DNA from: Ruminiclostridium sufflavum DSM 19573
Lineage (GTDB): Bacteria > Bacillota > Clostridia > Acetivibrionales > DSM-1351
Length of the DNA: 64,000 nucleotides
Reading direction: 5' to 3'
Assembly (NCBI RefSeq): GCF_003208175.1
Contig: NZ_QKMR01000010.1
Coordinates: 1-64,000, forward strand
A model generated the notes under the pieces. The model was not told the origin of the DNA, did no database searches, and was given only the letters and a program-made list of their open reading frames with translations. The position numbers and the translations under genes were made by a program. How positions within the stretch are numbered: position 1 is the first letter of the stretch; every line of letters begins with the position of its first letter. This document shows, piece after piece, positions 8,846 through 17,458 of the stretch.

Positions 8846-9412
8846 TCAGGCATTTCCAGCATCGGCATATTCACTGCTGCTGTCCTTTTCCTCCCATGTA
8901 TTTTCCTCATTGCCGGCAGCATCCTCCGCATCAGCTTTATTTATAATAATTTCAGCTATAATTTCATCCTGATCCTTTGCAATTGACTTTAATAATGAAT
9001 CAATTGCATTTTGATCCAGCTCTCCGTTTTCATCAATAATATCTATAAATCCATACTTCTTAAGAATTAAAAATATTAACCGCAGTATAAAATTATCCCT
9101 GTTAAAAATACTGTCATTTTCAAATTTGTCAAAGAAATGAACAAAGCTCTCATCGTATTGCTCCTGAAGAACTTCCTTAACCTGATTTCTCACCTTGGCA
9201 ATATAATTTCTGCTTTCTGCTACAATAACCTTGTCAAAAGTATCGCTTGACAAAACCGGCTTGTATAATTTTACACTGTTATCAGCCACTATTTGCTCTA
9301 ATATTTTAACCTTTTCGGTAATTTCTTTTAATTCATTTTTTCTGACATGTGAGCTTTTAGATTTTTTGTGGCTTTTAGATTTTTTAAATATTTTTCTCCT
9401 TTTCCTAAACAT
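8846..9412 (-). CDS. Hypothetical protein with basic N-terminus and acidic C-terminus
   Basis: The 188-residue product is not recognised. Its first 30 residues are Arg/Lys/Ser rich (FRKRRKIFKKSKSHKKSKSS), the middle is helical with a likely coiled segment (NELKEITEKVKILEQIV) and a hydrophobic patch (FILRLIFLILKKYGFIDII), and the last 35 residues are acidic and disordered. No signal peptide or membrane helix is convincing. TTAGGAG lies eight bases before the ATG at 9412, which is preferred over a TTG two codons earlier. The charge polarity is reminiscent of nucleic-acid-associated or spore-coat morphogenesis proteins, but no function is assigned. Confidence 0.7.
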   Translation of the reverse strand: MFRKRRKIFKKSKSHKKSKSSHVRKNELKEITEKVKILEQIVADNSVKLYKPVLSSDTFDKVIVAESRNYIAKVRNQVKEVLQEQYDESFVHFFDKFENDSIFNRDNFILRLIFLILKKYGFIDIIDENGELDQNAIDSLLKSIAKDQDEIIAEIIINKADAEDAAGNEENTWEEKDSSSEYADAGNA

Positions 9413-9540
9413 CGTCAACGCTCCTAACTGAAATTTCTCTATATACTATTAAGTTATGAATTGTTAACATAATTTGCGACAAAAATCAATACAACAGCTT
9501 AAAAGCAATAGCCGTTCAATTTTTCATAAAGCTGTTAAGC

Positions 9541-9590
9541 AAAAAAACAGAGGTAAACTGTTAATTTGCTTCTGCACAATTTTACCTCTG
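9541..9590 (-). terminator. Terminator of the methionine synthase operon
   Basis: CAGAGGTAAA and TTTACCTCTG form a perfect 10-bp stem with a 23-base loop, followed on the minus strand by seven T residues. It lies 60 bp past the metH stop codon. Confidence 0.85.
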
Positions 9591-9649
9591 CTTTACGGCT
9601 TTTTCTACCTATTAACTTAGCTTGCTCAATCTTCCGGCATGCATATTAC

Positions 9650-12064
9650 TTAGTCCTTTGAAAGCCTCTTTGCCAGCTTTACCGCTTCATATGCGTCTCT
9701 GGAATATCCGTCCGCTCCGATTTCCCTGGCATAATCCGCATCAACCACAGCTCCTCCAATCATAAACTTACAGCTCAGATTCTGTTCTCTGGCAAGCTTT
9801 ATTACATCCTTCATTTCCACCATAGTTGTTGTCATAAGGGCTGATAAGCCTATAATATGAGCCTTCAGGCTTTTAGCCTTGTTTATAATTGTCTCTGCAC
9901 TTACATCCTTCCCTAAATCATAAACCTTAAAGCCATAATTTTTCAGCATTAAAGCTACTATATTTTTGCCGATGTCATGAATGTCTCCCTTTACAGTTGC
10001 AATTAATATGATAATTTCCTTTTCCTGAACGGAACCGTTTTGCTTTAGCAAGGGCTCGACGTATATAAATCCTTTTTTCATTGCCTCAGCGCTTTGAATT
10101 AATTGAGGCAGAAAATATTTCTTTTCATCAAACAGCTTTCCCACCTGATTAATTGCAGGAATCAAGTGGTTGTCCACTATATCGCGGGCACCTATATTTT
10201 CATCAAGTGCTTTGCTTATCAGTGCTCCAATGATTTCATTATCACCTTCAAGTACCGCGTCAAATATTCTTTCGCCTATTTTCTTAGCTTCTGCTTTTGC
10301 TTGTGCCTCAACGGCAGAAGGCTTTTGCCTGTTGTTGAAAAAAGAAATATAGTTCCTGCTGTTTATATCATTTTTAGTAATTACATCACAAGCCATTTTT
10401 ATATTCATTAATAAATCGCTGGAGGGGTTGGCTATTGCCATGGTAAGCCCGCTGCCGACAGCCATTGCCAGAAAAGCCGCATTTACCCAGCTTCTCTCAG
10501 GCAAGCCAAAGGATACATTTGAGAGCCCGACAATTGTTCCGCAGCCGAATTCTTTAGCACACCAGGCTATCAGGTTCAGGGTTTCAACAGCTGCCTCCTG
10601 ATTTGCAGAAACTGTCATTACCAGACCATCCACCACCACATCGCTTTTTTGATATCCGTATTCAGCTGCTTTGTCAAATATATTTTTTACTATGGCTTCT
10701 CTTTGTTCTGCTTTTTCAGGAACTCCTTCATCACTTAACGGAAGCAAAATAAACATTGCCCCGTATTTGGCCGCAACGGGCAAAAGTCTTTCAAGCTTTA
10801 CCTTTTCCTGAGAAATTGAATTTATTAAGGCTCTTCCGGGATAGATTCTCAAAGCTGCTTCAAGAACCTCGGGAGAAGAGGAATCAAGGCATAAGGGTGC
10901 ATCGGTGATACTGCTCAGCAAGCTGACAGTACTCAGCATAGCTTCTTTTTCATCTATTCCGGGCATACCTACATTTACATCAAGTATATCCGCACCCTTT
11001 TCAACCTGTTCAGCGGCAAATCTTCTTATTTCGTGGGTTGCCCCTTCTCTCAGCTCAGCCTGAAGCTGCTTTTTGCCGGTTGGATTAATCCTCTCGCCAA
11101 CAATGGCTACAGGCCGGCTAAATCCGAAAGCTACAGTCTTTCTTATTGAGGTTATTGCACTGTACGGCTTAAAAACCGTAGCTTCCGGTTTCATTCCACT
11201 GCTTTTCATATATATCTGTCTGATATAGTCTGGAGAGGTTCCGCAGCAGCCGCCCAGCAGATTTACTCCTGCTTTTAGAAAGTCCTTTGTATATTCTCCA
11301 AACTCCTCAGGCTCCATATCGAAGATTGTCGTACCGTTAACAAGCTTAGGAAGCCCCGCATTGGGTTTTGCCATCAACGGCACTCGGGCATAGGGCTTCA
11401 TCATGGATATAATTTGCACCATCTGCCCGGGGCCTGTAGAACAGTTGCAACCCACAACATCAGCTCCAAGACTTTGAAGAGTGATAAGAGCGGTAACAGG
11501 GTCAGTTCCCGTTAAGGTTCTCATATTCTCATCAAAGCTCATACTGACACAAATCGGAAGATCGCAGCTTTCCTTTACAGCTAGCAGCGCAGCTCTTGCT
11601 TCCTGTATGTCAAGCATGGTCTCTATTACAAAAATATCCACACCGCCTTCAAGCAGCCCCTTGACCTGCTCCTTATATATATTTACACATTCCTCAAAGG
11701 ACATATCCCCAAGAGGCTTAATAAATCTTCCTGTAGAAGCCAGATCACCTGCTACAAGACATTTATTACCGGCTGCTTCTCTAGAAAAGCTTGCAAGACT
11801 TCTGTTAAGCTCAACCGTTCTGTCTCCCAAGCCGAATTCATCAAGCTTTATGCGGTTTCCGCCAAAGGTACAGGTATATAATATATTCGAACCTTCCTTT
11901 ATATATTCTTTTTGAATACTTTTTATTACATGGGGATTTTCAAAAACCCATTTTTCAGGGCACACACCTGTGGGCATTCCTTTTTTCTGCAGCTCTGTTC
12001 CCGTAGCCCCGTCAAGTATAAGTAATTTATTTGAAATAAGCTCCCTGAATTGTGCTTTATCCAT
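9650..12064 (-). CDS. metH: Cobalamin-dependent methionine synthase, catalytic part
   Basis: The 804-residue enzyme transfers a methyl group from methyltetrahydrofolate to homocysteine through cobalamin. Its homocysteine domain comes first, with zinc ligands in GCNCSTGPG and GGCCGTSP. The pterin-binding domain follows (about 315-570; GERINPTGKKQLQ, DVNVGMPG), then the cobalamin cap and binding domains with DIHDIGKNIV supplying the axial His, and a GLSALMTTTM cobalamin loop. It lacks the C-terminal reactivation domain of the roughly 1,200-residue E. coli enzyme; that domain is encoded by the upstream gene. The start codon shares one base with the stop of that gene, so the two are translationally coupled. 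No SAM or cobalamin riboswitch was seen upstream. Confidence 0.95.
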   Translation of the reverse strand: MDKAQFRELISNKLLILDGATGTELQKKGMPTGVCPEKWVFENPHVIKSIQKEYIKEGSNILYTCTFGGNRIKLDEFGLGDRTVELNRSLASFSREAAGNKCLVAGDLASTGRFIKPLGDMSFEECVNIYKEQVKGLLEGGVDIFVIETMLDIQEARAALLAVKESCDLPICVSMSFDENMRTLTGTDPVTALITLQSLGADVVGCNCSTGPGQMVQIISMMKPYARVPLMAKPNAGLPKLVNGTTIFDMEPEEFGEYTKDFLKAGVNLLGGCCGTSPDYIRQIYMKSSGMKPEATVFKPYSAITSIRKTVAFGFSRPVAIVGERINPTGKKQLQAELREGATHEIRRFAAEQVEKGADILDVNVGMPGIDEKEAMLSTVSLLSSITDAPLCLDSSSPEVLEAALRIYPGRALINSISQEKVKLERLLPVAAKYGAMFILLPLSDEGVPEKAEQREAIVKNIFDKAAEYGYQKSDVVVDGLVMTVSANQEAAVETLNLIAWCAKEFGCGTIVGLSNVSFGLPERSWVNAAFLAMAVGSGLTMAIANPSSDLLMNIKMACDVITKNDINSRNYISFFNNRQKPSAVEAQAKAEAKKIGERIFDAVLEGDNEIIGALISKALDENIGARDIVDNHLIPAINQVGKLFDEKKYFLPQLIQSAEAMKKGFIYVEPLLKQNGSVQEKEIIILIATVKGDIHDIGKNIVALMLKNYGFKVYDLGKDVSAETIINKAKSLKAHIIGLSALMTTTMVEMKDVIKLAREQNLSCKFMIGGAVVDADYAREIGADGYSRDAYEAVKLAKRLSKD

Positions 12065-12765
12065 TATACAGCTTCCCCCTTTTCTTCTACACCTGAAATC
12101 GCAATAACTGATTTTTCAGGAATAAGCATAAACTTTTCTGTAAGAGACATTTTCAGCCTGTCAAGCTGAAGAGCCTTAAAAATTTCTTCTTGATACGAAA
12201 GCGGCAAATCTCCATACCCCGGACTGTACCTGTGCTTTGTAAGTATTTTGCCTTCTCTGACAAGAATTTTTCTTAATAATTGTACCATCCAATCAAGTGC
12301 TGCATCGGCAGTCTGCGAGGCTACCGAATCAATAATCAGTCCGGCGGCTGCCTTTCCTTGTGAAACCTCATAGGAAATTCGGTCTACAACCTCTTTTCCT
12401 ACTGTAGCTGCCATCAAAACCACACTGCGGCTGTTATTCAGAAGCTTTAAAAGTCCGTTGCTGTCAAATCTTATTCCGTTTTCGAGGATTATGCAGGATT
12501 CCGATATTGATAATACGGGAACAATAAGGTATGCTCCCACAGGCTTGCATAAATATTCACCCTGTCTGATACTATCTTCAAGCAATACCCTGTCATTTTC
12601 ATTAAGTTCTGTGACACCGTTTCTGTACCCAAGTCTGGTAAGTATCAAATTTCTCTTGGGAACGGCAGGTATATTTTCAAAATATTTAATTTTACTATAG
12701 AAATTTTCAGCCAAAAAAGTCAGCTCCATTTGTTTTATAATTGCATCCATAAGCCTTTTTGCCAA
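12064..12765 (-). CDS. Methionine synthase reactivation domain protein
   Basis: The 233-residue protein resembles the S-adenosylmethionine-binding activation domain of MetH, made here as a separate polypeptide. Features are VVLMAATVGKEVVDRISYE, DSVASQTADAALDWM and the family-typical RYSPGYGDLPLSYQ. It should act with the downstream catalytic protein to re-methylate oxidised cobalamin. The one-base overlap with metH supports equimolar expression. The frame opens with TTG at 12765, with GAGCAG weakly upstream; the ATG at 12750 has AAAAGG only three bases away, so the start is uncertain. Confidence 0.88.
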   Translation of the reverse strand: MAKRLMDAIIKQMELTFLAENFYSKIKYFENIPAVPKRNLILTRLGYRNGVTELNENDRVLLEDSIRQGEYLCKPVGAYLIVPVLSISESCIILENGIRFDSNGLLKLLNNSRSVVLMAATVGKEVVDRISYEVSQGKAAAGLIIDSVASQTADAALDWMVQLLRKILVREGKILTKHRYSPGYGDLPLSYQEEIFKALQLDRLKMSLTEKFMLIPEKSVIAISGVEEKGEAV

Positions 12766-13095
12766 CTGCTCATAAGTTTAACCGCTATATTTTATTCAAT
12801 TAAGCCATATCATTAATTTACAATTATATATAGTTTAAGGCAAATATAAATGAAAGTCAAAGCATCTTTTATATAACTGCTTGCAGGATTTGCCTGACTA
12901 AAGCCAATTACTGTCCAAGCCTTCGCGACGATATTTATATCAATCCTGTAAGTATTTCCTTAATGTAATATCAATTTCAGTCAAATGGGTGATATAATAT
13001 TTTGTGAAAGAATTTTACACATAGTTTTAGCAAGAGGAAAACCGGCTTATTGTCGCAAGGCTGTAAGCTAAAATAATCTAGAATTGGAGTTATGT
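12766..13095. other. Divergent intergenic region between the methionine synthase and recombinase genes
   Basis: This AT-rich gap holds one degenerate copy of the dispersed repeat core, GACTAAAGCCAATTACTGTC, at about 12896-12915. No riboswitch, SAM box or RNA gene was recognised. Both promoters should lie here. Confidence 0.5.
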
Positions 13096-14127
13096 ATGAA
13101 AAATATTTCTGATTTTGAAATGCCTTTAGTCCTGAGAGATTTTCTGAATTACTTGCAGACAATAAAGGGAAAATCCGTGAATACAGTTCAGGTGTACTTT
13201 TATGACCTACGGGTTTTCTTTCGTTTTTTAAAGCTTCATAGAAGGCTTGCAGACAAGCAAATTGAGTTTGATGAAATAAATATTACAGATGTTGACACTG
13301 AGCTTTTAAAAACCGTTACCTTAAGTGACTTATATTCATTTATGTCTTTTGTAAGCAATAACCGTGATAATACCTCCAATGCCCGGGCCAGAAAGGTTGC
13401 AAGTCTGAGAGCCTTTTTTAATTATCTTGCAAATAAGGCAAAGCTTATTGATTATAATCCTGCAAGTGAATTGGAATCACCTAAAATTATAAAAAGGCTG
13501 CCCCGATATTTGAATGTTGAGGAAAGCAAGGAGCTGCTTGATTCTGTTACCACTGTAAACAGCGAATATTCAGAGCGTGATTATGCAATTATAACCATAT
13601 TTCTCAATTGCGGCATCCGGTTATCCGAATTGGTAGGCATAAACTTAAATAATATAAAAAATGACAGTCTGACTGTTATCGGAAAAGGGGACAAGGAACG
13701 CAGCATACCTCTTAATAATGCATGTCTCAAAGCTATCAATGACTACATGAAGGTACGGCCCGTTAACAGTGTGAAGGATAAAAATGCATTGTTTTTAAGT
13801 AAACGCTTGCAGCGGATAAGTAAGGAATCCGTTCAGAAAATCGTAAAAAAATATATTAAGGAAGCAGGCCTTGATCCCCAGAGATATTCAACCCATAAGC
13901 TGAGACATACGGCCGCCACTTTAATGTATAAATACGGAAAGGTTGATATAAGAGCATTACAGGAATTATTAGGCCACCAGAGTATTGCAACTACAGAAAT
14001 ATATACTCACCTTGAGCAGGAGCAGCTGCGTGATGCTGTAAACAAAAATCCACTCAGCCAGTTTGAACCAAAAAGCCGGAAAGAGCTTAAAAGTCTTGAT
14101 GAAGAAAATATAATAAAAGAGCTATAA
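13096..14127 (+). CDS. Tyrosine recombinase, XerC/XerD type
   Basis: The 343-residue protein has an N-terminal SAM-like core-binding domain (8-120) and a C-terminal catalytic domain. The catalytic set is complete: R175 in GIRLSEL, a Lys at 197-200, H267 and R270 in HKLRHT, H294 in LLGHQ, and nucleophile Y303 in EIYTHL. Full length and isolation from phage genes suggest a chromosomal Xer-type protein for dimer resolution and not a mobile-element integrase. Which paralogue it is cannot be decided without a tree. The start at 13096 has GGAG six to seven bases upstream; an upstream TTG frame lies within that site. It stands alone and ends in a terminator. Confidence 0.88.
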   Translation: MKNISDFEMPLVLRDFLNYLQTIKGKSVNTVQVYFYDLRVFFRFLKLHRRLADKQIEFDEINITDVDTELLKTVTLSDLYSFMSFVSNNRDNTSNARARKVASLRAFFNYLANKAKLIDYNPASELESPKIIKRLPRYLNVEESKELLDSVTTVNSEYSERDYAIITIFLNCGIRLSELVGINLNNIKNDSLTVIGKGDKERSIPLNNACLKAINDYMKVRPVNSVKDKNALFLSKRLQRISKESVQKIVKKYIKEAGLDPQRYSTHKLRHTAATLMYKYGKVDIRALQELLGHQSIATTEIYTHLEQEQLRDAVNKNPLSQFEPKSRKELKSLDEENIIKEL

Positions 14128-14160
14128 CAGACTGAATAATCTGTATAGCTCCTTCTTTTC
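14119..14160 (+). terminator. Terminator overlapping the recombinase stop codon
   Basis: GAGCTATA and TATAGCTC pair, extended by CAGA/TCTG inside, followed by CTTCTTTT. The stem begins within the last codons of the gene. Confidence 0.75.
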
Positions 14161-14213
14161 AAATTCAGAACAAACTTAAGCTTAGGTCAAAACCGGCTCA
14201 AGAAGTAAAGCTA

Positions 14214-15452
14214 TTATTTATATAACGGATATTTTCCGCAGAGAGCTTCCACCCTGCTTATGATATTATTTTTTGAATTATCAAAGTCAGTTATAGTGAG
14301 ATGAATAAGATCAGCAATCTCCCTCATATCCTCTTCCTTCATGCCTCTTGCTGTTACAGCAGGAGTTCCAAGCCTGATACCGCTGGTTATAAACGGACTC
14401 TGTGTATCAAAAGGGATACCGTTCTTATTGCAGGTAATATTAACATCATCAAGCTTTAACTGAGCTTCCTTACCTGTTATATTCATATTTGTGAGATTTA
14501 CCAGCATCAAGTGGTTATCAGTACCGTCTGAAACCAGTTTGAAGCCTTTTTCCATAAGTGCCTCAGAGAACGCCTTTGCATTTTTAACAATATTCTGCTG
14601 ATAGGTTTTAAATTCAGCAGAAAGTACTTCTTTGAAGCAAACGGCTTTTGCAGCAATTACATGCATTAAGGGTCCGCCTTGAGTTCCGGGGAAAACCGCA
14701 CTGTTGATTTTCTTTGCATACTCTTCCTTGCAGAGAATCATACCGCCTCTTGGTCCTCTCAAGGTTTTATGCGTAGTTGTGGTTACAACATCTGCATAGG
14801 GTACAGGACTTGGATGGACACCTGCTGCAACAAGACCTGCTATATGTGCCATATCAACCATTAATACAGCTCCGACTTCATCGGCAATTTCTCTGAAGGC
14901 TTTAAAATTTAAAGTTCTAGGATATGCACTTGCACCTGCAACAATAAGCTTTGGAGAATTCTCCTTTGCTATTTTTCTGAGCTCGTCATAATCTATGTAG
15001 CAATTATCTTCTCTTACGCCATAGGGGACTACATTGTAATACTTTCCCGAAATATTTGCAGGGCTTCCATGACTCAGGTGACCTCCATGTGCTAAATTCA
15101 TTCCTAAAAAGGTATCACCGGGATTTAAGAAAGCAAGAAAAACAGCTGCATTTGCCTGTGCTCCGGAATGAGGCTGAACATTTGCATGCTCTGCACCGAA
15201 TATTTCCTTTGCTCTGTCTATTGCCAGCTGCTCTATAACGTCAACATGCTCACAGCCGCCGTAATATCTTTTTCCGGGATAGCCTTCTGCATATTTATTT
15301 GTCAAAGGTGTGCCAAGAGCTTCAATTACAGCATCACTTACAAAGTTCTCAGAAGCTATCAGCTCAATTTTGTTTCTTTGTCTGTTAACCTCAAGTTCAA
15401 TAGACTCTGCTACCTGAGGATCCATTTTTTTAATTGTATCAATATTATACAC
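14214..15452 (-). CDS. glyA: Serine hydroxymethyltransferase
   Basis: This 412-residue PLP enzyme interconverts serine and glycine and charges tetrahydrofolate with one carbon. The family signature is intact: [32 protein letters not shown] and the PLP lysine in [14 protein letters not shown]. The longest frame starts at an ATG (15476), but its first codons contain the ribosome site GGAGG, seven bases before GTG 15452, so GTG is the probable start and gives the family's usual length. The folate link to the nearby cobalamin methionine synthase is metabolic; the two genes are separated by the recombinase. Confidence 0.97.
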   Translation of the reverse strand: MYNIDTIKKMDPQVAESIELEVNRQRNKIELIASENFVSDAVIEALGTPLTNKYAEGYPGKRYYGGCEHVDVIEQLAIDRAKEIFGAEHANVQPHSGAQANAAVFLAFLNPGDTFLGMNLAHGGHLSHGSPANISGKYYNVVPYGVREDNCYIDYDELRKIAKENSPKLIVAGASAYPRTLNFKAFREIADEVGAVLMVDMAHIAGLVAAGVHPSPVPYADVVTTTTHKTLRGPRGGMILCKEEYAKKINSAVFPGTQGGPLMHVIAAKAVCFKEVLSAEFKTYQQNIVKNAKAFSEALMEKGFKLVSDGTDNHLMLVNLTNMNITGKEAQLKLDDVNITCNKNGIPFDTQSPFITSGIRLGTPAVTARGMKEEDMREIADLIHLTITDFDNSKNNIISRVEALCGKYPLYK

Positions 15453-15570
15453 TTTTTTGCCTCCACTCCATGCCAAAACCTAATATTTGACATTATTCGT
15501 TAATAATATACTATTAAGTATTATAATAAAACAGCCGCATATATGTCAATTATATCTGAAATAATTATGC

Positions 15571-15673
15571 AAAAGTCAATTACTATCGGCTAAAAAACTG
15601 ATTCCATCGGTCGATAGTTTGGGTTTGAGGCTGAAGCCTCCTAAAGTCAAAACAAATTCAGACCCAAACTGCC
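15571..15673. repeat. Dispersed palindromic repeat, full copy
   Basis: This is the longest copy. It begins AGTCAATTACTATCGGCT. A nested palindrome follows: CTATCG pairs with CGATAG, and inside it CTGAT faces ATCGG around TTCC. A second palindrome, AGTTTGGGTTTGA and TCAGACCCAAACT, encloses GAGGCTGAAGCCTC. It fills most of the 226-bp gap between glyA and the AIR-synthase-like gene. Confidence 0.8.
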
Positions 15674-15678
15674 ACTTT

Positions 15679-16668
15679 TCATTTCAGCTTATAAAGCTCA
15701 TCAGCCGCCGGCGGCTCAATCTCCTCTATAGTTTTTTTATTCTTGCTTATAAGCAGTCTTTCATTTTTATTTGCAGTAACTGAACCAATAATTGCTGCTT
15801 TGACTCCATTACTTTGCAGATGCCTTACAAGTCCTTCACCATCAGGACAGGTTATTAACATACAGCCGCTGGAAATCAGCCTAAGTGCATTCAGGTCTAA
15901 TACTTTGCATATTTCTTCGGTAACAGCTTCAACAGGAATATCATCCTTGTTTATGATAATACCGGCACCGGAAGCTTCAGAAATCTCCCATACCGCACCT
16001 AATACACCGCCCTCGGTGATATCATGCATAGAGGTGGCACCGAATTTGCCTGCCAGAGCACCTTCTTTCACAACGCTTATCGATTTAATAAAGCTTTTGG
16101 CATGGAGTAATTCGTCATCACTAACCAGTCCTTTAAGCCTATATGAAAAATCACCTGCAATTATGGCTGTCCCTTCCATGCCCGCACTTTTTGTCATAAT
16201 TATGCTATCACCCGGCTGTGCTCCCGAGGATAGTACAATTTCACTTTTTTTGCCCTTTCCTACACAAGTTGTTGAAAGAACAATCTGATTTACAGCTGAG
16301 GTGACTTCAGTATGTCCCCCTATTATTTCAACATTCAGCTCTGCAGCTGTAATACATACCTCCTCCATTACCTTCTCAAGCTCTGCCTCACTTGTCCCCA
16401 CAGGGCACAAAATTGTAACCAATAAGCCTAAAGGCTCTACTCCGCTTGATGCAATATCATTGCACGATATGTGAACAGACAGAAGACCTGCTTCATTTAC
16501 GGCCGCCGTAATAGGATCAGTTGACAGCACACACGCATAATCACCAAAAGCTATAGCAGCGCAATCTTCACCGATTCCAGGCCTAAGAAAAACATCTTCT
16601 CTGAATTTATTAATTTTACTAAGGACAATTTTATTTAAAACTTCATTTGGTACTTTACCAGACTCCAT
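15679..16668 (-). CDS. AIR synthase-related protein, HypE/ThiL/PurM superfamily
   Basis: The 329-residue protein has the two-domain AIR synthase fold: GIGEDCAAIAFGDYACVLSTDPIT at the N-terminus binds ATP-magnesium in this superfamily, SVHISCNDIASSGVEPLG follows, and MTKSAGMEGTAII and HDITEGGVLGAVWEI mark the C-terminal domain. It is closest to HypE-like proteins of clostridia but lacks the C-terminal Pro-Arg-Ile-Cys tail that true HypE needs for cyanide-ligand synthesis; it ends ADELYKLK. Its substrate is therefore unknown. GGAGG precedes the ATG. It lies upstream of the DUF2225 and VanW genes only in map order, as transcription runs leftward from those genes. Confidence 0.85.
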   Translation of the reverse strand: MESGKVPNEVLNKIVLSKINKFREDVFLRPGIGEDCAAIAFGDYACVLSTDPITAAVNEAGLLSVHISCNDIASSGVEPLGLLVTILCPVGTSEAELEKVMEEVCITAAELNVEIIGGHTEVTSAVNQIVLSTTCVGKGKKSEIVLSSGAQPGDSIIMTKSAGMEGTAIIAGDFSYRLKGLVSDDELLHAKSFIKSISVVKEGALAGKFGATSMHDITEGGVLGAVWEISEASGAGIIINKDDIPVEAVTEEICKVLDLNALRLISSGCMLITCPDGEGLVRHLQSNGVKAAIIGSVTANKNERLLISKNKKTIEEIEPPAADELYKLK

Positions 16669-16723
16669 TACTTTCCTCCAAAATTAGCTCCTGAAACAAA
16701 CATAAACTAAGTATTTTTTATAA

Positions 16724-16756
16724 AAAAAGTCAATTACTGTCGGCTAAAGCCAGCTG
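16724..16756. repeat. Dispersed repeat core overlapping the end of the DUF2225 gene
   Basis: AAGTCAATTACTGTCGGCTAA matches the repeat core with one change. Read on the minus strand it encodes the last residues ALADSN and the TGA stop of the DUF2225 protein. Confidence 0.7.
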
Positions 16757-17413
16757 ATCCTTTGCAAGCTGGTACTGGTCTCTGGCCATGTCAATTAATG
16801 AGGGCTTGCTTCTGGCTTCAGGAGACGCAACAATACGGCTGAACCAAACAATTGCTTCATCAAAAATGCCAACTCTTCTGAACAGCTCTGCAATTATATA
16901 CATGCAAGTTATCTCATCAAGCTTGTCCAAAGGAAACCTCTCATTTTGATATGCATGATTATATGAATCCAATGCAAATTTGAGATACTTAATTTCACCC
17001 GGACTTTTTTTAAATCTGTAAAGCCACGCTATTCTCAAGCATACTTTTGCCACTTCACTGCTTTTTGCATTTCGTACTTTTAATGTGAGGAGTGCAAGCT
17101 TGAAGGCCTCTATAGCCTTGTCAGCATCCCTTTCTCCCAAAAAGCTTCTTTTTACCCAACTGATGCCTATATTATCCTTTATAGCTTTTATATCTCTGGT
17201 AAACAACCCTTCGAACTTATCCTGCAATGCTGCGTATCCGCAGTTACCACATACCCATACATCATAAAAAAGTACATTTATATTTTCATAATGAACACAC
17301 ATATCCGTATCTCTGGAAAGAACTTTGCAAGCCTTGGTTTTAACTCTTGTTACTTCTATCTCCCTGTTGCATACAGGACACATAACCTTCTTATTATAAA
17401 GTAATTCATTCAT
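16730..17413 (-). CDS. DUF2225 domain protein with zinc-ribbon-like N-terminus
   Basis: The 227-residue protein has two CxxC pairs at the N-terminus, MCPVCNREI and CGNCGYAAL, then a helical, TPR-like body (LRIAWLYRFKKSPGEIKYLKFALDSYNHAY and AELFRRVGIFDEAIVWFSRIV). This is the DUF2225 layout common in Firmicutes; the function is unknown. AAGAGG precedes the ATG at 17413; the longer frame up to 17458 lacks a site and overlaps the VanW gene end. The C-terminal residues and the stop codon come from a dispersed repeat copy, so the natural end may have been altered. Confidence 0.87.
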   Translation of the reverse strand: MNELLYNKKVMCPVCNREIEVTRVKTKACKVLSRDTDMCVHYENINVLFYDVWVCGNCGYAALQDKFEGLFTRDIKAIKDNIGISWVKRSFLGERDADKAIEAFKLALLTLKVRNAKSSEVAKVCLRIAWLYRFKKSPGEIKYLKFALDSYNHAYQNERFPLDKLDEITCMYIIAELFRRVGIFDEAIVWFSRIVASPEARSKPSLIDMARDQYQLAKDQLALADSN

Positions 17414-17458
17414 GTCAATACCTCTTGAGAAATTTAAATTCTTGAAAAACAAAATCAA

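Noticed and set aside
11481-11915. 144-codon plus-strand frame in metH
   Set aside because: Antisense shadow of a strongly conserved gene; Ser-rich low-complexity product.
12766-13095. SAM or cobalamin riboswitch for the methionine synthase operon
   Set aside because: No conserved core of either class was seen in the gap.
13096-14127. Phage or transposon integrase
   Set aside because: No att-like repeats, phage genes or atypical composition nearby; length and context suit a Xer protein.
15679-16668. Calling the AIR-synthase-like protein HypE for the hydrogenase-like complex
   Set aside because: The Cys-ending tail required for HypE is missing, and the complex itself has no nickel site.
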